A stretch of DNA of 64,000 nucleotides from Varibaculum vaginae (GCF_900604285.1 NZ_UWNY01000001.1:1059774-1123773); one strand, 5' to 3'. Positions 9,617-18,284 are shown, counted from the stretch's first letter. A program made the numbers and translations. Notes: a model not told the origin generated them from the letters alone.

Positions 9617-10540
9617 ATGTTTGATCCGGAACCTCCCCAGCGCTGGCACTCCCTAAAAGTCGGTGTTGCGGCCGCTTTAACGGTTATTGCAGCAGCAATA
9701 TTAATTTTCGCCTTGGTAGTTTCGGTTCGTGCCTACATTAATTTGATTTCCCCTGCTAGCTCCCTGCCATCTGCTTCCTCTAAGCCCTCCGGTACCAGTA
9801 CTAACCCCCCGATGTCTGCAAATGCTGCCCCCACCAATAGTGCTGCCGCGGATACCGCCAGTAAAGAAAAAGATAAAATAGCGGCCGAGGTTTTACGGAT
9901 TGAACAAAGCAAGGGGGCGCAAGTTCAACTATCCTGGCTGGCAGGAGGGAAAATTCAAACAGTGGGAAGCCTACAAGATTTACCGGCTTGGTCTACTTCG
10001 AAAGTACCGCTGGCAATGGCAATCTATGCACAGGGGAAAGCTGATGCTAATAGCGCAAATATCAGTGCTGCTATCCGGGCTTCCGATAACGCAGCGGCCG
10101 AGGCATTATGGCAGGGGTTAGGCACATCTGATTCCCAGCGAGCGCAGGCGGTTACCGCGATTTTGCGGCAGGCCGGAGACGACCACACTACGGTTCCCGC
10201 TACCCGCTTGCGTAATGGTTTCACTATTTTTGGGCAAACTCAATGGACTACCACTGATCAGTTGCAATTTCTGCAAAACTTTAGTTCCTTGCCGGGGGCT
10301 GCGCAGCTAAAGTCCCATATGTATGCGGCCGATGGTAATCAACGTTGGGGGATAGGACGTCTGCCGAATTCTGCAGTTAAAGGAGGCTGGGGGCCGACTC
10401 TGAGTGGTGGTTACACTGCCCGGCAGATAGGTTGGTTCCAGACAGATGGGCGGGAAACTCCGATTGCGATTGCCGCGCAGGCAAGTTCTTTTGGAGCCGC
10501 AACCGCGGTGGTTGACGAAGTTGCCAGACTGTTCTACTAG
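9617..10540 (+). CDS. Membrane-anchored serine beta-lactamase/DD-peptidase-fold protein
   Basis: 307 aa. A membrane helix at about 15-40 and a Ser/Pro-rich linker (45-80) precede a domain with the penicillin-recognising enzyme motifs: S-T-S-K at 126-129 (SxxK), S-D-N at 156-158, and K-G-G at 255-257 in place of KTG. Spacing resembles class A beta-lactamase, but I see no Glu-x-x-Leu-Asn omega-loop motif, so efficient beta-lactam hydrolysis is doubtful. A cell-wall or penicillin-binding role outside the membrane is more likely. Probably co-transcribed with the upstream gene. Confidence 0.7.
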   Translation: MFDPEPPQRWHSLKVGVAAALTVIAAAILIFALVVSVRAYINLISPASSLPSASSKPSGTSTNPPMSANAAPTNSAAADTASKEKDKIAAEVLRIEQSKGAQVQLSWLAGGKIQTVGSLQDLPAWSTSKVPLAMAIYAQGKADANSANISAAIRASDNAAAEALWQGLGTSDSQRAQAVTAILRQAGDDHTTVPATRLRNGFTIFGQTQWTTTDQLQFLQNFSSLPGAAQLKSHMYAADGNQRWGIGRLPNSAVKGGWGPTLSGGYTARQIGWFQTDGRETPIAIAAQASSFGAATAVVDEVARLFY

Positions 10541-10543
10541 TTG

Positions 10544-10568
10544 ACTGCTACCAGTGGCTGCTAGCAGT
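10544..10568. terminator. hairpin between convergent genes
   Basis: Perfect ACTGCTA / TAGCAGT inverted repeat with an 11-base spacer, placed between the stops of the 9617 and 10571 genes. It could terminate both strands; there is no strong T-run. Confidence 0.4.
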
Positions 10569-10570
10569 TA

Positions 10571-11146
10571 TTAGATTTCTTCAAGATCAGTGAAATCACT
10601 GTCTGAATCTATAACTTCCTGCAAGCCCAACTCTGGATCTTTTAATAGAAGATCTTCAATAATCCCCCGTTTATCTTTATATTTATCTTTGTGAGCATTG
10701 AAAAAAACGAGAATCTTTTCAATCAATGCCAGCAGCTCCCCGGTGCGGGCAGCACTGGCGATCACTCCTTCCTTAGCCCGTTCCAGATGCCATAAAGCTA
10801 ATAACTCCGAAAACACCCAATTGGCATCCGCCTCTTCGACGGGTACTTTCTTTCCATGTAGAGCTTCTTGGAAATGTTCTTTGTAATCCGCGTCTAGCTC
10901 ATCTGCCAGGAAATCGAGAGTGTCGACTACTCCCTGATAAAGCCACAGAGAATCTTTAGGGGGAAAGATTAATAACGAGCCGTCATCTTCTCGTTGCCGG
11001 GAACGTAAATCACCAAAATCCCCGGCTATCAGCCGGTCGCGAAATTTTGTCACTGCCCGGCGTCTATTTCTCCAATTCCGGTCATCTTTAAACCCTTCAA
11101 GGGTTTTTACTCGGGTAGCCGCAGCATCTTTCGGCCAGTTCCCCAC
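10571..11146 (-). CDS. Hypothetical protein, possibly the C-terminal part of a longer product
   Basis: 191 aa from a GTG at 11146, family not recognised. It is charged and mostly helical, with an acidic tail (DSDSDFTDLEEI) and no membrane segment. The reading frame stays open upstream through 11269 with protein-like sequence (for example KKYYGSVQKLSLNFDDFVH) back to the TAG that ends the ADP-ribosylglycohydrolase gene, which is in the same frame. No ATG, GTG or TTG occurs in that 41-codon stretch. Either translation starts at an unusual codon or the two ORFs were once one gene split by a nonsense codon. Confidence 0.6.
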   Translation of the reverse strand: MGNWPKDAAATRVKTLEGFKDDRNWRNRRRAVTKFRDRLIAGDFGDLRSRQREDDGSLLIFPPKDSLWLYQGVVDTLDFLADELDADYKEHFQEALHGKKVPVEEADANWVFSELLALWHLERAKEGVIASAARTGELLALIEKILVFFNAHKDKYKDKRGIIEDLLLKDPELGLQEVIDSDSDFTDLEEI

Positions 11147-11269
11147 CCAGGTGGCATGGACAAAATCATCAAAGTTGAGAGAAAGTTTTTGTACGCTACC
11201 ATAGTATTTTTTAACTACCAGGAACTTGCAGGTTTCTATCCAAGTCAGGTCGCCACCGTAAAAAATCCG

Positions 11270-12124
11270 CTAGTTATTCGGCCACTCAAAACTGGTATCA
11301 AACCTTGCTTCATAAGAGGCAACGTACGCATGTAAGTCTTCGGGGAAATACCGGAGTGCTGATTGCGCCATAAACTTCATGCGTTCATCGATCCCGTAGC
11401 GGGTGGAATAGTATGCCCAGGCGATAGCGCCGGTGATTGCCCCCATCGTGTCTGCATCACCACCCAGCCAAATGGTATTGCGAATAGCGTCCTCGAAACT
11501 AATCGACTCCGTAAACGCCCTGACAGCTTGAGGTACCGTACCTTGGCAGGATTCATCAAAATGATAGTTAGCCTTGATTTCAGCGAGCGATTGCTTAAGA
11601 GGATAGAAATGCTCCGAAATATAGTATTCGATTTCCTGCTTGCTTCGGCTATTGCGCGCTAGGTAGATTGCCGCGGCCACTGCCTGTGCGCCTTTAATAC
11701 CTTCGGGGTGGTTGTGAGTGACTGCCGCACTTATTTCCGCAAATTTGAGGGCTTCCTCTAGGGTTTTCGCACATTCAGCGGCAGCCGATACCCGCATGGC
11801 GCTGCCATTTCCCCAGGAGTTGTAGGGGCAGGGATTATCTTCATCTAGCCAAGCTGCAAAACGGCCTCCGTAGTATCCCATCGGTTCGGGGAAGCGCCGC
11901 CCTATTTCCTGCATACGCTGCACCAGAAGCTGGGAGAGACGCTGCTCAGAGCGCTCGGAATCTTTAAGGTTTAGCCACCTCAAAAATGCCATTCCCTGAG
12001 CGATAGTCATTAAGGAGTCATCAGTGTAGTTGGTGCTATAGGGAAACAGTTCAAAATCACGGCGGTCTACCGGTGAGAACTCCCGGGTTGAGCCGATAAT
12101 ATCCCCAATAATCGCGCCAATCAT
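11270..12124 (-). CDS. ADP-ribosylglycohydrolase family protein
   Basis: 284 aa of the DraG/ARH type. It starts with the family signature GAIIGDIIGS and carries the metal-binding T-D-D-S at about 34-37. A second metal site lies in the C-terminal GGDADTMGAITGAIAWAYY. The family removes ADP-ribose from proteins or other acceptors using two Mg ions; the substrate here is unknown. The ATG has GAGGAAT upstream. The frame continues without shift past the TAG at 11270-11272 into the next ORF. Confidence 0.9.
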   Translation of the reverse strand: MIGAIIGDIIGSTREFSPVDRRDFELFPYSTNYTDDSLMTIAQGMAFLRWLNLKDSERSEQRLSQLLVQRMQEIGRRFPEPMGYYGGRFAAWLDEDNPCPYNSWGNGSAMRVSAAAECAKTLEEALKFAEISAAVTHNHPEGIKGAQAVAAAIYLARNSRSKQEIEYYISEHFYPLKQSLAEIKANYHFDESCQGTVPQAVRAFTESISFEDAIRNTIWLGGDADTMGAITGAIAWAYYSTRYGIDERMKFMAQSALRYFPEDLHAYVASYEARFDTSFEWPNN

Positions 12125-12253
12125 GACGATTCCTCCTGTAAGTGGATTACTGCTTTATTTACTATTATGTGCTCCTGTCGCAGATACCGGCAGTAAACTT
12201 CCGTTTTTTGTTAATTCGAGAGGTTAAGTTGACGATCCTGCATACTGTGTTCA

Positions 12254-12375
12254 GCGCTTAGCTATAGCTGCTGGAGCTAAGCGCGCTGTCTAGAGGATGC
12301 TGTCTTCCCGGTTTTTCAGATTTCCGGGTGGGAAAACGCGGAAACCTAGCGGCGATGCACCGGAGCTGCTAGCCG
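12254..12375 (+). ncRNA. structured 5' leader of the aminotransferase gene
   Basis: Two stems can be drawn in the ~140 bases before the aminotransferase start. One is a perfect 10-bp hairpin, GCGCTTAGCT (12254-12263) with AGCTAAGCGC (12275-12284). The other is an 8-bp stem, CTAGCGGC with GCTGCTAG, close to the start codon. A leader with several hairpins suggests an attenuator or riboswitch-like element. I could not match it to a known riboswitch consensus. Confidence 0.35.
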
Positions 12376-12382
12376 TCATAGA

Positions 12383-13546
12383 GTGGGAGCGATGCATTTT
12401 TCACAGCGAGTAAGCCTTTCGCAGCCCAACGCCATCACTGTGGCGGCGGGGGAAAGGCGCGCCCAGGGGCAGAAACTGGTAAATATCTCTGACTCGAATC
12501 CCACTCGGCATGGGCTGGGGGAAGCAGACATCCCCTACCAGGCGGATCCGCGCGGATCCCGCTCAGCCCGCCGCGCCCTCGCAGATTTTCTTTCCCAGAG
12601 GGACGGGCGCAGCGTCAATCCCGATAATCTGTATTTGCTTAGTTCCACTTCGCAAGGCTACTCCTGGCTGATGAAGCTGCTTTGCGATCCCGGCGAGGCA
12701 GTGCTGGCACCTACCCCTGGATATCCGCTGATAGAGGCTTTGGCTAACTTAGAAAATGTGCAGGTGGCGTCTTATAGTTTTGCTTGGCTAGGGCGAAACT
12801 GGGAACTAGATCCGTTTTCGCTACCAGCTGTTGGTGTTTCCCCGCGTCCACGAGCCCTAGTGGTTATCAATCCGGGTAACCCCACCGGCGCCTATTTAGA
12901 TAGGGGAGAGCGCCAGTTGGTGCAAAAATACTGCGCCGAAAATAATCTGCCCCTGATAGCCGATGAAGTGTTTTATGACTTTCCCATGGACGAGGCGCCG
13001 GAATCTCGAGCCCGACTGGCCGGTTGCCCCGAAATCCTCACTTTTGCTCTAGACGGTTTATCGAAGAATCTCTGTGCTCCTGGGGTGAAAATTGCTTGGC
13101 TGGAGGTATCGGGTCCGGAGGCGTTAGCGAAGGAGGCAAAAGCGCGGTTAGATATCATCGCGGATGCGTTCTTGCCGTTTAGTGATATTTTGGCCGCGCA
13201 CCTTCCTGGTTTCTTGGAAAAAATCCCGCGTCAGTTGGAGGAAACTCGCGGGCGCTGCGCCGACAACCTGGCCACGTTGCAAAGTTTAGTAGAGGAGGAC
13301 CCGGCCAGCCCGGTTACGGTGATGCACCCGCAAGGAGGCTGGAACGTGCTCTTGCGTTTTCCCTCCCATATTGACGAGGACGAGCTGGTGGAAAAACTAT
13401 TAAACGACTATGGAATTTATTGCCAGCCCGGCTACTTTTTTGACTTGCCCTTCAGTGGCACTATCAGCCTGTCCCTGCTGCTAGAGCCAGATTCTTTCCG
13501 AGAAAATGCCGCTAAAGTGCTGCGTTCCATCACGGCCTTGAGCTAG
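12383..13546 (+). CDS. PLP-dependent aminotransferase, class I/II
   Basis: 387 aa, fold type I. The NPGNPTG motif (substrate and PLP contact), the DEVFYDF aspartate for the pyridine nitrogen, and the PLP lysine in DGLSKNLCAPGVKIAW are all visible. It resembles the aspartate/tyrosine/PatB-like aminotransferase branch; the amino-acid substrate cannot be told. The GTG at 12383 and the ATG at 12392 are alternative starts and neither has a well-spaced ribosome binding site. The preceding leader is rich in hairpins. Confidence 0.88.
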   Translation: MGAMHFSQRVSLSQPNAITVAAGERRAQGQKLVNISDSNPTRHGLGEADIPYQADPRGSRSARRALADFLSQRDGRSVNPDNLYLLSSTSQGYSWLMKLLCDPGEAVLAPTPGYPLIEALANLENVQVASYSFAWLGRNWELDPFSLPAVGVSPRPRALVVINPGNPTGAYLDRGERQLVQKYCAENNLPLIADEVFYDFPMDEAPESRARLAGCPEILTFALDGLSKNLCAPGVKIAWLEVSGPEALAKEAKARLDIIADAFLPFSDILAAHLPGFLEKIPRQLEETRGRCADNLATLQSLVEEDPASPVTVMHPQGGWNVLLRFPSHIDEDELVEKLLNDYGIYCQPGYFFDLPFSGTISLSLLLEPDSFRENAAKVLRSITALS

Positions 13547-13609
13547 GGGAGCGACCGGTTTCTCGTCCTCTCCCAAGCGATTAGCGGGCGTATATTGATT
13601 AATTTTCAA

Positions 13610-13846
13610 TTACTCGAATGCTTCTAGGGCTTCTGGTTCCAGATCGCCACCAGCAACTAACTCCCGCGCTAATTTCTCTATTTCATCAGATAGGGAGATA
13701 CCGGCGGCGCTTGCCCAATCAAGTGCCAGATCAAGATCGGGGCCATCGTGGATTTCCAGCTCTATTAGGTTTTCTAGTAGGTCAGTGCGACCCGCCTTGC
13801 TAATGGTGGCAAGAACCATGTCCCAGGCGTCTAGGTACCCCATCAT
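13610..13846 (-). CDS. Small acidic hypothetical protein
   Basis: 78 aa, not recognised. It is acidic and predicted helical (DLLENLIELEIHDGPDLDLALDW), with no membrane segment or cysteine. An AAGGAG sits 8-9 bases before the ATG, which supports it as a real gene. It stands alone between the aminotransferase and the tetR gene. Confidence 0.6.
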   Translation of the reverse strand: MMGYLDAWDMVLATISKAGRTDLLENLIELEIHDGPDLDLALDWASAAGISLSDEIEKLARELVAGGDLEPEALEAFE

Positions 13847-14046
13847 TGGTGCTGCTCCTTAACATCGGGCGCGGTTAATAATCGTGTAGATTCTTAGCTA
13901 GATACGCACTTGTAGCTACTCTACAGCGGCCGCTCTCCTGACTGAGAAAAGTCCCGATAGTTTTAGCTTGACTGTTCGCTTAAAAGATTCTCGTCTCGCA
14001 GGGCTGGTAGCGACCGTTTGAGTTTCGCAAAGGTATTAGAGCCTAT

Positions 14047-14631
14047 TCAGCAAGTTTTTAGAGCTGGAATCACAATCGTGTCGATCAGGTTTACCAGTGT
14101 TTTAGCATCGGCCTCTCCGCGGGTGAGGATTTCTCCCATCAGGAGTACCAGCGGGAAACGGATGAAGTTTTCGTTAAGTACGCCCTCGTCTAAGCGTCCG
14201 GCTGCAACTTCCTGCTGGTAGAGCTGTTCGAGCAGTGCCAGACCCGGATGAGTGGTGGCGGAAGCAAAAATCGCTCTTGTCTCGGGGGTGAGTTCACTCA
14301 TTAAGGCGATAATGTTTGCCACGCCGACCGCTTGGGCACGGGCAGCTAAGGTACGTGCCGCTGCGTGTAACCCGGCTTCCAAACCTTGGTTGGTAGGAAT
14401 CTGAGAGATCAGCGGTTTTGCGACATCGAATAACGCGAAAATCACCATATGTGCGCGGCTAGGGAAACGGCGATACAGCACCGGTTTGCTGGTACGCGCC
14501 CGGCGTGCCACCCCCTCGAAGGTGACGCCCTGATAACCGCCTTCAGTAAACTCTGCCAGCACCGCTTCTGCGATCGCCTGTCGCAGTTCTTCGTTGCTGC
14601 GACGCGCTCGGCGTTCTTTCATTGGGGTCAT
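14047..14631 (-). CDS. TetR family transcriptional regulator
   Basis: 194 aa. The N-terminal helix-turn-helix (about 15-60: VTFEGVARRARTSKPVLYRRFPSRAHM) is typical of TetR. The variable C-terminal domain should bind a ligand. It is divergent from an ABC-2 exporter operon across a 106-base gap containing a 23-base palindrome, the expected arrangement for a repressor controlling both itself and the exporter. An alternative ATG lies three codons in. Confidence 0.92.
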   Translation of the reverse strand: MTPMKERRARRSNEELRQAIAEAVLAEFTEGGYQGVTFEGVARRARTSKPVLYRRFPSRAHMVIFALFDVAKPLISQIPTNQGLEAGLHAAARTLAARAQAVGVANIIALMSELTPETRAIFASATTHPGLALLEQLYQQEVAAGRLDEGVLNENFIRFPLVLLMGEILTRGEADAKTLVNLIDTIVIPALKTC

Positions 14632-14649
14632 ATTTATATTGTAACTTAG

Positions 14650-14672
14650 TTTAGATACGCTCCGTATCTAAA
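14650..14672. promoter_or_regulatory. TetR operator palindrome
   Basis: Perfect inverted repeat TTTAGATACG - CTC - CGTATCTAAA. It lies between the tetR start and the ABC genes, overlapping the expected -35 zone of the rightward promoter, whose TATAAT is at 14679-14684. Arm length and placement are typical of an autoregulating TetR site. Confidence 0.75.
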
Positions 14673-14678
14673 TGGGGT

Positions 14679-14684
14679 TATAAT
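14679..14684 (+). promoter_or_regulatory. -10 box of the ABC exporter operon
   Basis: Perfect TATAAT, about 54 bases before the ATPase start codon. The -35 hexamer is poor and lies within the palindrome, consistent with repression by bound TetR. Confidence 0.6.
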
Positions 14685-14737
14685 GATGCTCAGAAAGCAA
14701 CTTTTTGTGACTAAACGATGACCTGGAGGTGGTAGCG

Positions 14738-15502
14738 ATGCCTGCAGCGGTATCAATCAATTCCGTTTCCATGCGCTACGGCAAAAAACAAGCATTACGC
14801 GAGGTAAGCCTGAATATACCGGAAGCGAGTATTTTTGCGCTGATCGGCCCCTCGGGATGTGGGAAAACGACTTTAGTGAAAATCCTTATGGGGCTACTCA
14901 AACCCACCGCGGGCAGCGTAAATATCTTTGATGAGGGCGCGCCAAATTGCGTTAGCGCCAGGCAAACTGGCTATATGGCTCAGGCGGCTGCCCTATATCC
15001 GCTACTTACCGGCAGGGAGAATCTCGAGTTTTTTGGCAAACTCTATGGGCTGCGCGGCCAGCAACTAAAAGAGCGGATCAGCGTTATGGCGCAGTTAGTG
15101 CGCTTGAGCGAAGACTTAGATACCCAGACGCAAAACTATTCTGGAGGAATGCTGCAACGGCTTTCGCTGGCTGTCGCCCTCTTGCATAACCCGCGCCTGC
15201 TGGTACTAGATGAACCCACGATGGGAATCGACCCCCTGCTTCGCAGCGAAATCTGGAAGGAGCTGCGTTCCTTGGCTACCGCGGGGATTACCGTGCTAAT
15301 CACCACCCATGTGATGGATGAAGCCGAAAAATGCGACCAGCTCGCGATGATGCGCGATGGGCAGGTGCTTGCCGTAGGCGGCGCCTCAGAACTTATTAAG
15401 CGGGCGGGTACCTCTACCTTTGAGCAAGCATTCATAAAGTTTGCATCCGGTGAAGAAGCTGTGAGCAGCCCAGATACTAGCCGCCAGGAGGCCGTGAAAT
15501 GA
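14738..15502 (+). CDS. ABC transporter ATP-binding protein (drug-export type)
   Basis: 254 aa. Walker A GPSGCGKTT, ABC signature YSGGMLQRLS, Walker B LLVLDEPTMGID and the H-loop TTHVMDEAE are present. It belongs to the DrrA/CcmA-like branch that pairs with ABC-2 permeases. GGAGG at 14725-14729 is spaced 8 bases from the ATG at 14738, so I prefer this start to the upstream GTG at 14729. It overlaps the permease gene by 4 bases. Confidence 0.92.
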   Translation: MPAAVSINSVSMRYGKKQALREVSLNIPEASIFALIGPSGCGKTTLVKILMGLLKPTAGSVNIFDEGAPNCVSARQTGYMAQAAALYPLLTGRENLEFFGKLYGLRGQQLKERISVMAQLVRLSEDLDTQTQNYSGGMLQRLSLAVALLHNPRLLVLDEPTMGIDPLLRSEIWKELRSLATAGITVLITTHVMDEAEKCDQLAMMRDGQVLAVGGASELIKRAGTSTFEQAFIKFASGEEAVSSPDTSRQEAVK

Positions 15503-16626
15503 ACGCTTTTACCCTCGCCCAGCGGGTACTTTCCGGTCTGCGTCACGACCGCCGCACCATGGCGCTAGTACTGGTCGCCCCACTGCTGATACTGGGACTG
15601 CTGTACCTGATCCTGACCGGTGCCGGATCCACCTGCATAGTAGCGGTAGGAAACGCGCCGCAAGGCTTTGTAAAAACTCTGGAAAATAGCGACAAAGTAG
15701 ATATCGCCGTCACCAATTTGAAGGGTGATGATTGGAAGGAGCCAGCAGCGGACGCTCCCGCCGCCACTAATGCCCAGTTACGTGCCGCCGTTACCGAAGA
15801 GGGCGCCCTCGCCGCGGTTAATGTAGGTAGTGACCTGTCGAAAATAGATATTTATCTAGACGGCACTTCCGCTGCAGACGCGGCAAAAGTACAGGCAGCG
15901 ATCGCCTCCGCCTTACAGGAGGAGACCCAACAAGCCATAAAAGACCGGCTGTCTGCCCTACCTATCCACTTGCCTGCCGGAGCGATCGCCAGCCCGGAAG
16001 TCAGCACCAACTATGTTTACGGGCAGGAGGACGCTAGTATTTTCGATTCCTATGGAGCAGCCCTGGTGGGGCTGATCGTGTTTTTCCTGGTGTTCCTGAT
16101 TGCCGGAATTAACTTTCTAACCGAACGTACTTCCGGCACGTTGGGGCGAATGCTGGCAACCCCCATTAGGCGCTGGGAGATTGTAGCTGGCTACACGCTT
16201 GGCTTTTCCCTGTTGGCGCTGATCCAGACGGTGCTAGTTACCCTATTTGTTATTTACGTAATCGGCATGAAGGTAGTGGGCAGCATCTGGCTGGTGCTGC
16301 TAATAAACGCCCTTACTGCCCTGTGTGCACTCACCATGGGGATTCTTATTTCCAACTTGGCGTCCAGCGAATTTCAGATGGTGCAATTTATCCCCATCGT
16401 GGTAATTCCCCAGATTTTCTTATGCGGTATCTTTTCCCTTAATCCGGTGTGGGATGCAATCGGTCATGCCGTGCCGCTGTACTACACGGCGAACGCGCTG
16501 CAAGGGGTAATTATTCGAGGTAGCGGAATCAGTGACATTTGGCTGCCTATCCTGGTGTTGTCGGGATTTTCCCTGGTGTTTATCTCAGCCAATATCGCGG
16601 TATTGCGTCGCCGGCGAGCCTGGTGA
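15499..16626 (+). CDS. ABC-2 type permease
   Basis: 375 aa. One N-terminal helix (about 22-42) is followed by a ~130-residue extracytoplasmic segment and five C-terminal helices (about 185-370). Segments such as LTERTSGTLGRMLATPIRRWEIVAGY are characteristic of ABC2_membrane proteins (DrrB/YhfE-like). It works with the preceding ATPase to expel an unknown hydrophobic compound. ATGA overlap with the upstream gene; regulated by the divergent TetR by inference. Confidence 0.9.
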   Translation: MNAFTLAQRVLSGLRHDRRTMALVLVAPLLILGLLYLILTGAGSTCIVAVGNAPQGFVKTLENSDKVDIAVTNLKGDDWKEPAADAPAATNAQLRAAVTEEGALAAVNVGSDLSKIDIYLDGTSAADAAKVQAAIASALQEETQQAIKDRLSALPIHLPAGAIASPEVSTNYVYGQEDASIFDSYGAALVGLIVFFLVFLIAGINFLTERTSGTLGRMLATPIRRWEIVAGYTLGFSLLALIQTVLVTLFVIYVIGMKVVGSIWLVLLINALTALCALTMGILISNLASSEFQMVQFIPIVVIPQIFLCGIFSLNPVWDAIGHAVPLYYTANALQGVIIRGSGISDIWLPILVLSGFSLVFISANIAVLRRRRAW

Positions 16627-16887
16627 AACCCTGAAATCCAGTGGGGTGTAACTCGTCCGGACGCGGTATACCCAAAACTGCAGATGACTGCCGAGAATCA
16701 TAAACCCACATGGTCCGATATCGATAGCCGGAGTTCTGGGGTCTTTAAAAATCTTGGTCGCAAAGCAACCGCAGCTACCATAATTCTGCCAAAAGAGTTG
16801 CGGAAGATATCTTCCGGCTAAGATTCCCGCCCGGTATCTTTACAATTACGGCAAAAAGATCCGCATCGAGATCTAATATAAATGCCA
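16627..16887. other. spacer before the retron
   Basis: No coding ORF seen. It contains a perfect 16-base palindrome CGGAAGATATCTTCCG at 16801-16816. A possible -10 box (TAATAT, 16873-16878) lies just upstream of the retron RNA. No attachment-site sequence was recognised, so the left boundary of the retron element is not visible. Confidence 0.4.
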
Positions 16888-17075
16888 GGGTTGAAAGGAG
16901 AGAGTCACCGACGGCTCTAGTGATGAAGGCTCGCGATTCGCGTGCCTCTGTCAATCAGGACAGTAGGGGATTACCCTGCCATTGGTTCACAGATTGACAT
17001 GGAATTTGACACGTCGTGGCAAAAGAAAGCCCTAGGCTCACAGTAGATCGTTACGGAACTCCCTCCCTTCAACCC
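16888..17075 (+). ncRNA. retron msr-msd non-coding RNA region
   Basis: A 17-base a1 sequence GGGTTGAAAGGAGAGAG (16888-16904) is complementary at 15 of 17 positions to a2 CTCCCTCCCTTCAACCC (17059-17075), which ends five bases before the RT reading frame. Enclosed hairpins include GGC-CGCG/CGCG-GCC at 16928-16946 and an 8-bp stem TGTCAATC/GATTGACA (16949-16956, 16992-16999) around a C/G-rich inner stem. Flanking a1/a2 repeats, internal stem-loops and an adjoining RT are the layout of a retron RNA. The branching guanosine is not identified. Confidence 0.7.
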
Positions 17076-17079
17076 GATA

Positions 17080-18284
17080 GTGAAACCAGCAAAAGTCGCG
17101 CCCGCGCAGATTAACTCGCTTAGGCATCTTCTGCGTTTGCCTAACCTAGAGAATCCAGAAGAATCGATTTTATATCCCTCTGCACATGTAGCAATCAGCA
17201 GCCACAATACGGCAGAAATCTGGCTCGATCACGATAAAACTACCCCGCTGCGCAAAGTACCGTTGTACTACAAGTATCGAAGTGTCCCAAAGCATTCTGG
17301 TGGCAGGCGGATATTGTCGGAACCAAGTTCCAGTTTGAAAAGTTTACAGAGATGGATACTGCGGCATTGCTTCACCGACGATATGGTTTCACCTGCCGCC
17401 TATGCGTATCGCCCAGGGCGTTCAATTGAAGACTGTGCCGCCGTACATATAGGCGCTAAATGGGCTTCTCAAGTTCGATCTCAAAGATTTCTTTGGGGGA
17501 ATTTCCGAGGCTCGAGTATATGAACTCTTTAAAGCTATTGGATATAAAGAGCTTGTCGCGTTTGAACTAGCGCGTCTGACGACTTTTCTGCCGGATAAGA
17601 ATCTAGGACGTAATATTCAGGCACTTATATAACGAAAAGTTCGAAATAACCCCGGCGGCGCGGAACTACACAAAGCTCGAATTATCAATAGATAGCAGCG
17701 ATGGTCCCTACCCGAGGTATCGAGACAGCGCGGGGAAGATCATTCGCGGAGTGCTTCCGCAAGGAGCCCCTACCTCGGGGATTATCGCCAATATTTGTGC
17801 GGGTGAACTCGATAAAGAGCTTGCGTCTTTAGCCCTGTGTAACGGTTTAAGATATTCGCGGTACTGTGATTATTTATTTTTCTCCCCGTGCCCTGATCAT
17901 GAACATTTTGACCGCGGTTTCGCAGGTTTAATGATCCGTGACGTCAATCGAGCCGTACTAAAACATGGTTTTCGGATAAACCAAGGCAAAACCAGGGTAG
18001 TACCACCTGGGTCTAAGAAGCTGATTTTGGGTCTGCAAGTGGACGATAGCGTTCGTCTGGATACCGCGTTTAAGAAAAATATTGACTACCACATACGCGG
18101 AATTGCTAAATTTGGGCTCCAGCAACACGTGGCGCACGCTAAAGGCACCCCGCCCCCAGTATTGAGTTTCCTAAACCATCTGCAAGGATTAATCGCTTTT
18201 GCGAAAGGAATCGAGCATTGGTACGGGGAAACACGGGAAACAAACTTGAGAAGGGCATTATCGATTGGTGAAGTAACGCAATAA
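17080..18284 (+). pseudogene. retron-type reverse transcriptase, frameshifted and catalytically mutated
   Basis: Reading across frames gives a full-length retron RT. It has YRSVPKHSGGRRI and LKSLQRWIL near the N-terminus, then LKFDLKDFFGGISEARVYELF (first catalytic Asp), VLPQGAPTSGIIAN, and a motif reading RYSRYCDYLFFS where YADD is expected. One frameshift lies in the GGG at 17462-17464 and a second near 17620. The catalytic motif is Y-C-D-Y, so the second Asp is also lost. An active RT is therefore very unlikely. No accessory effector gene is adjacent. Confidence 0.88.

Noticed and set aside
12254-12375. Known riboswitch class (SAM, ZTP, guanidine)
   Set aside because: None of their conserved core sequences could be found, so it is listed only as a structured leader.
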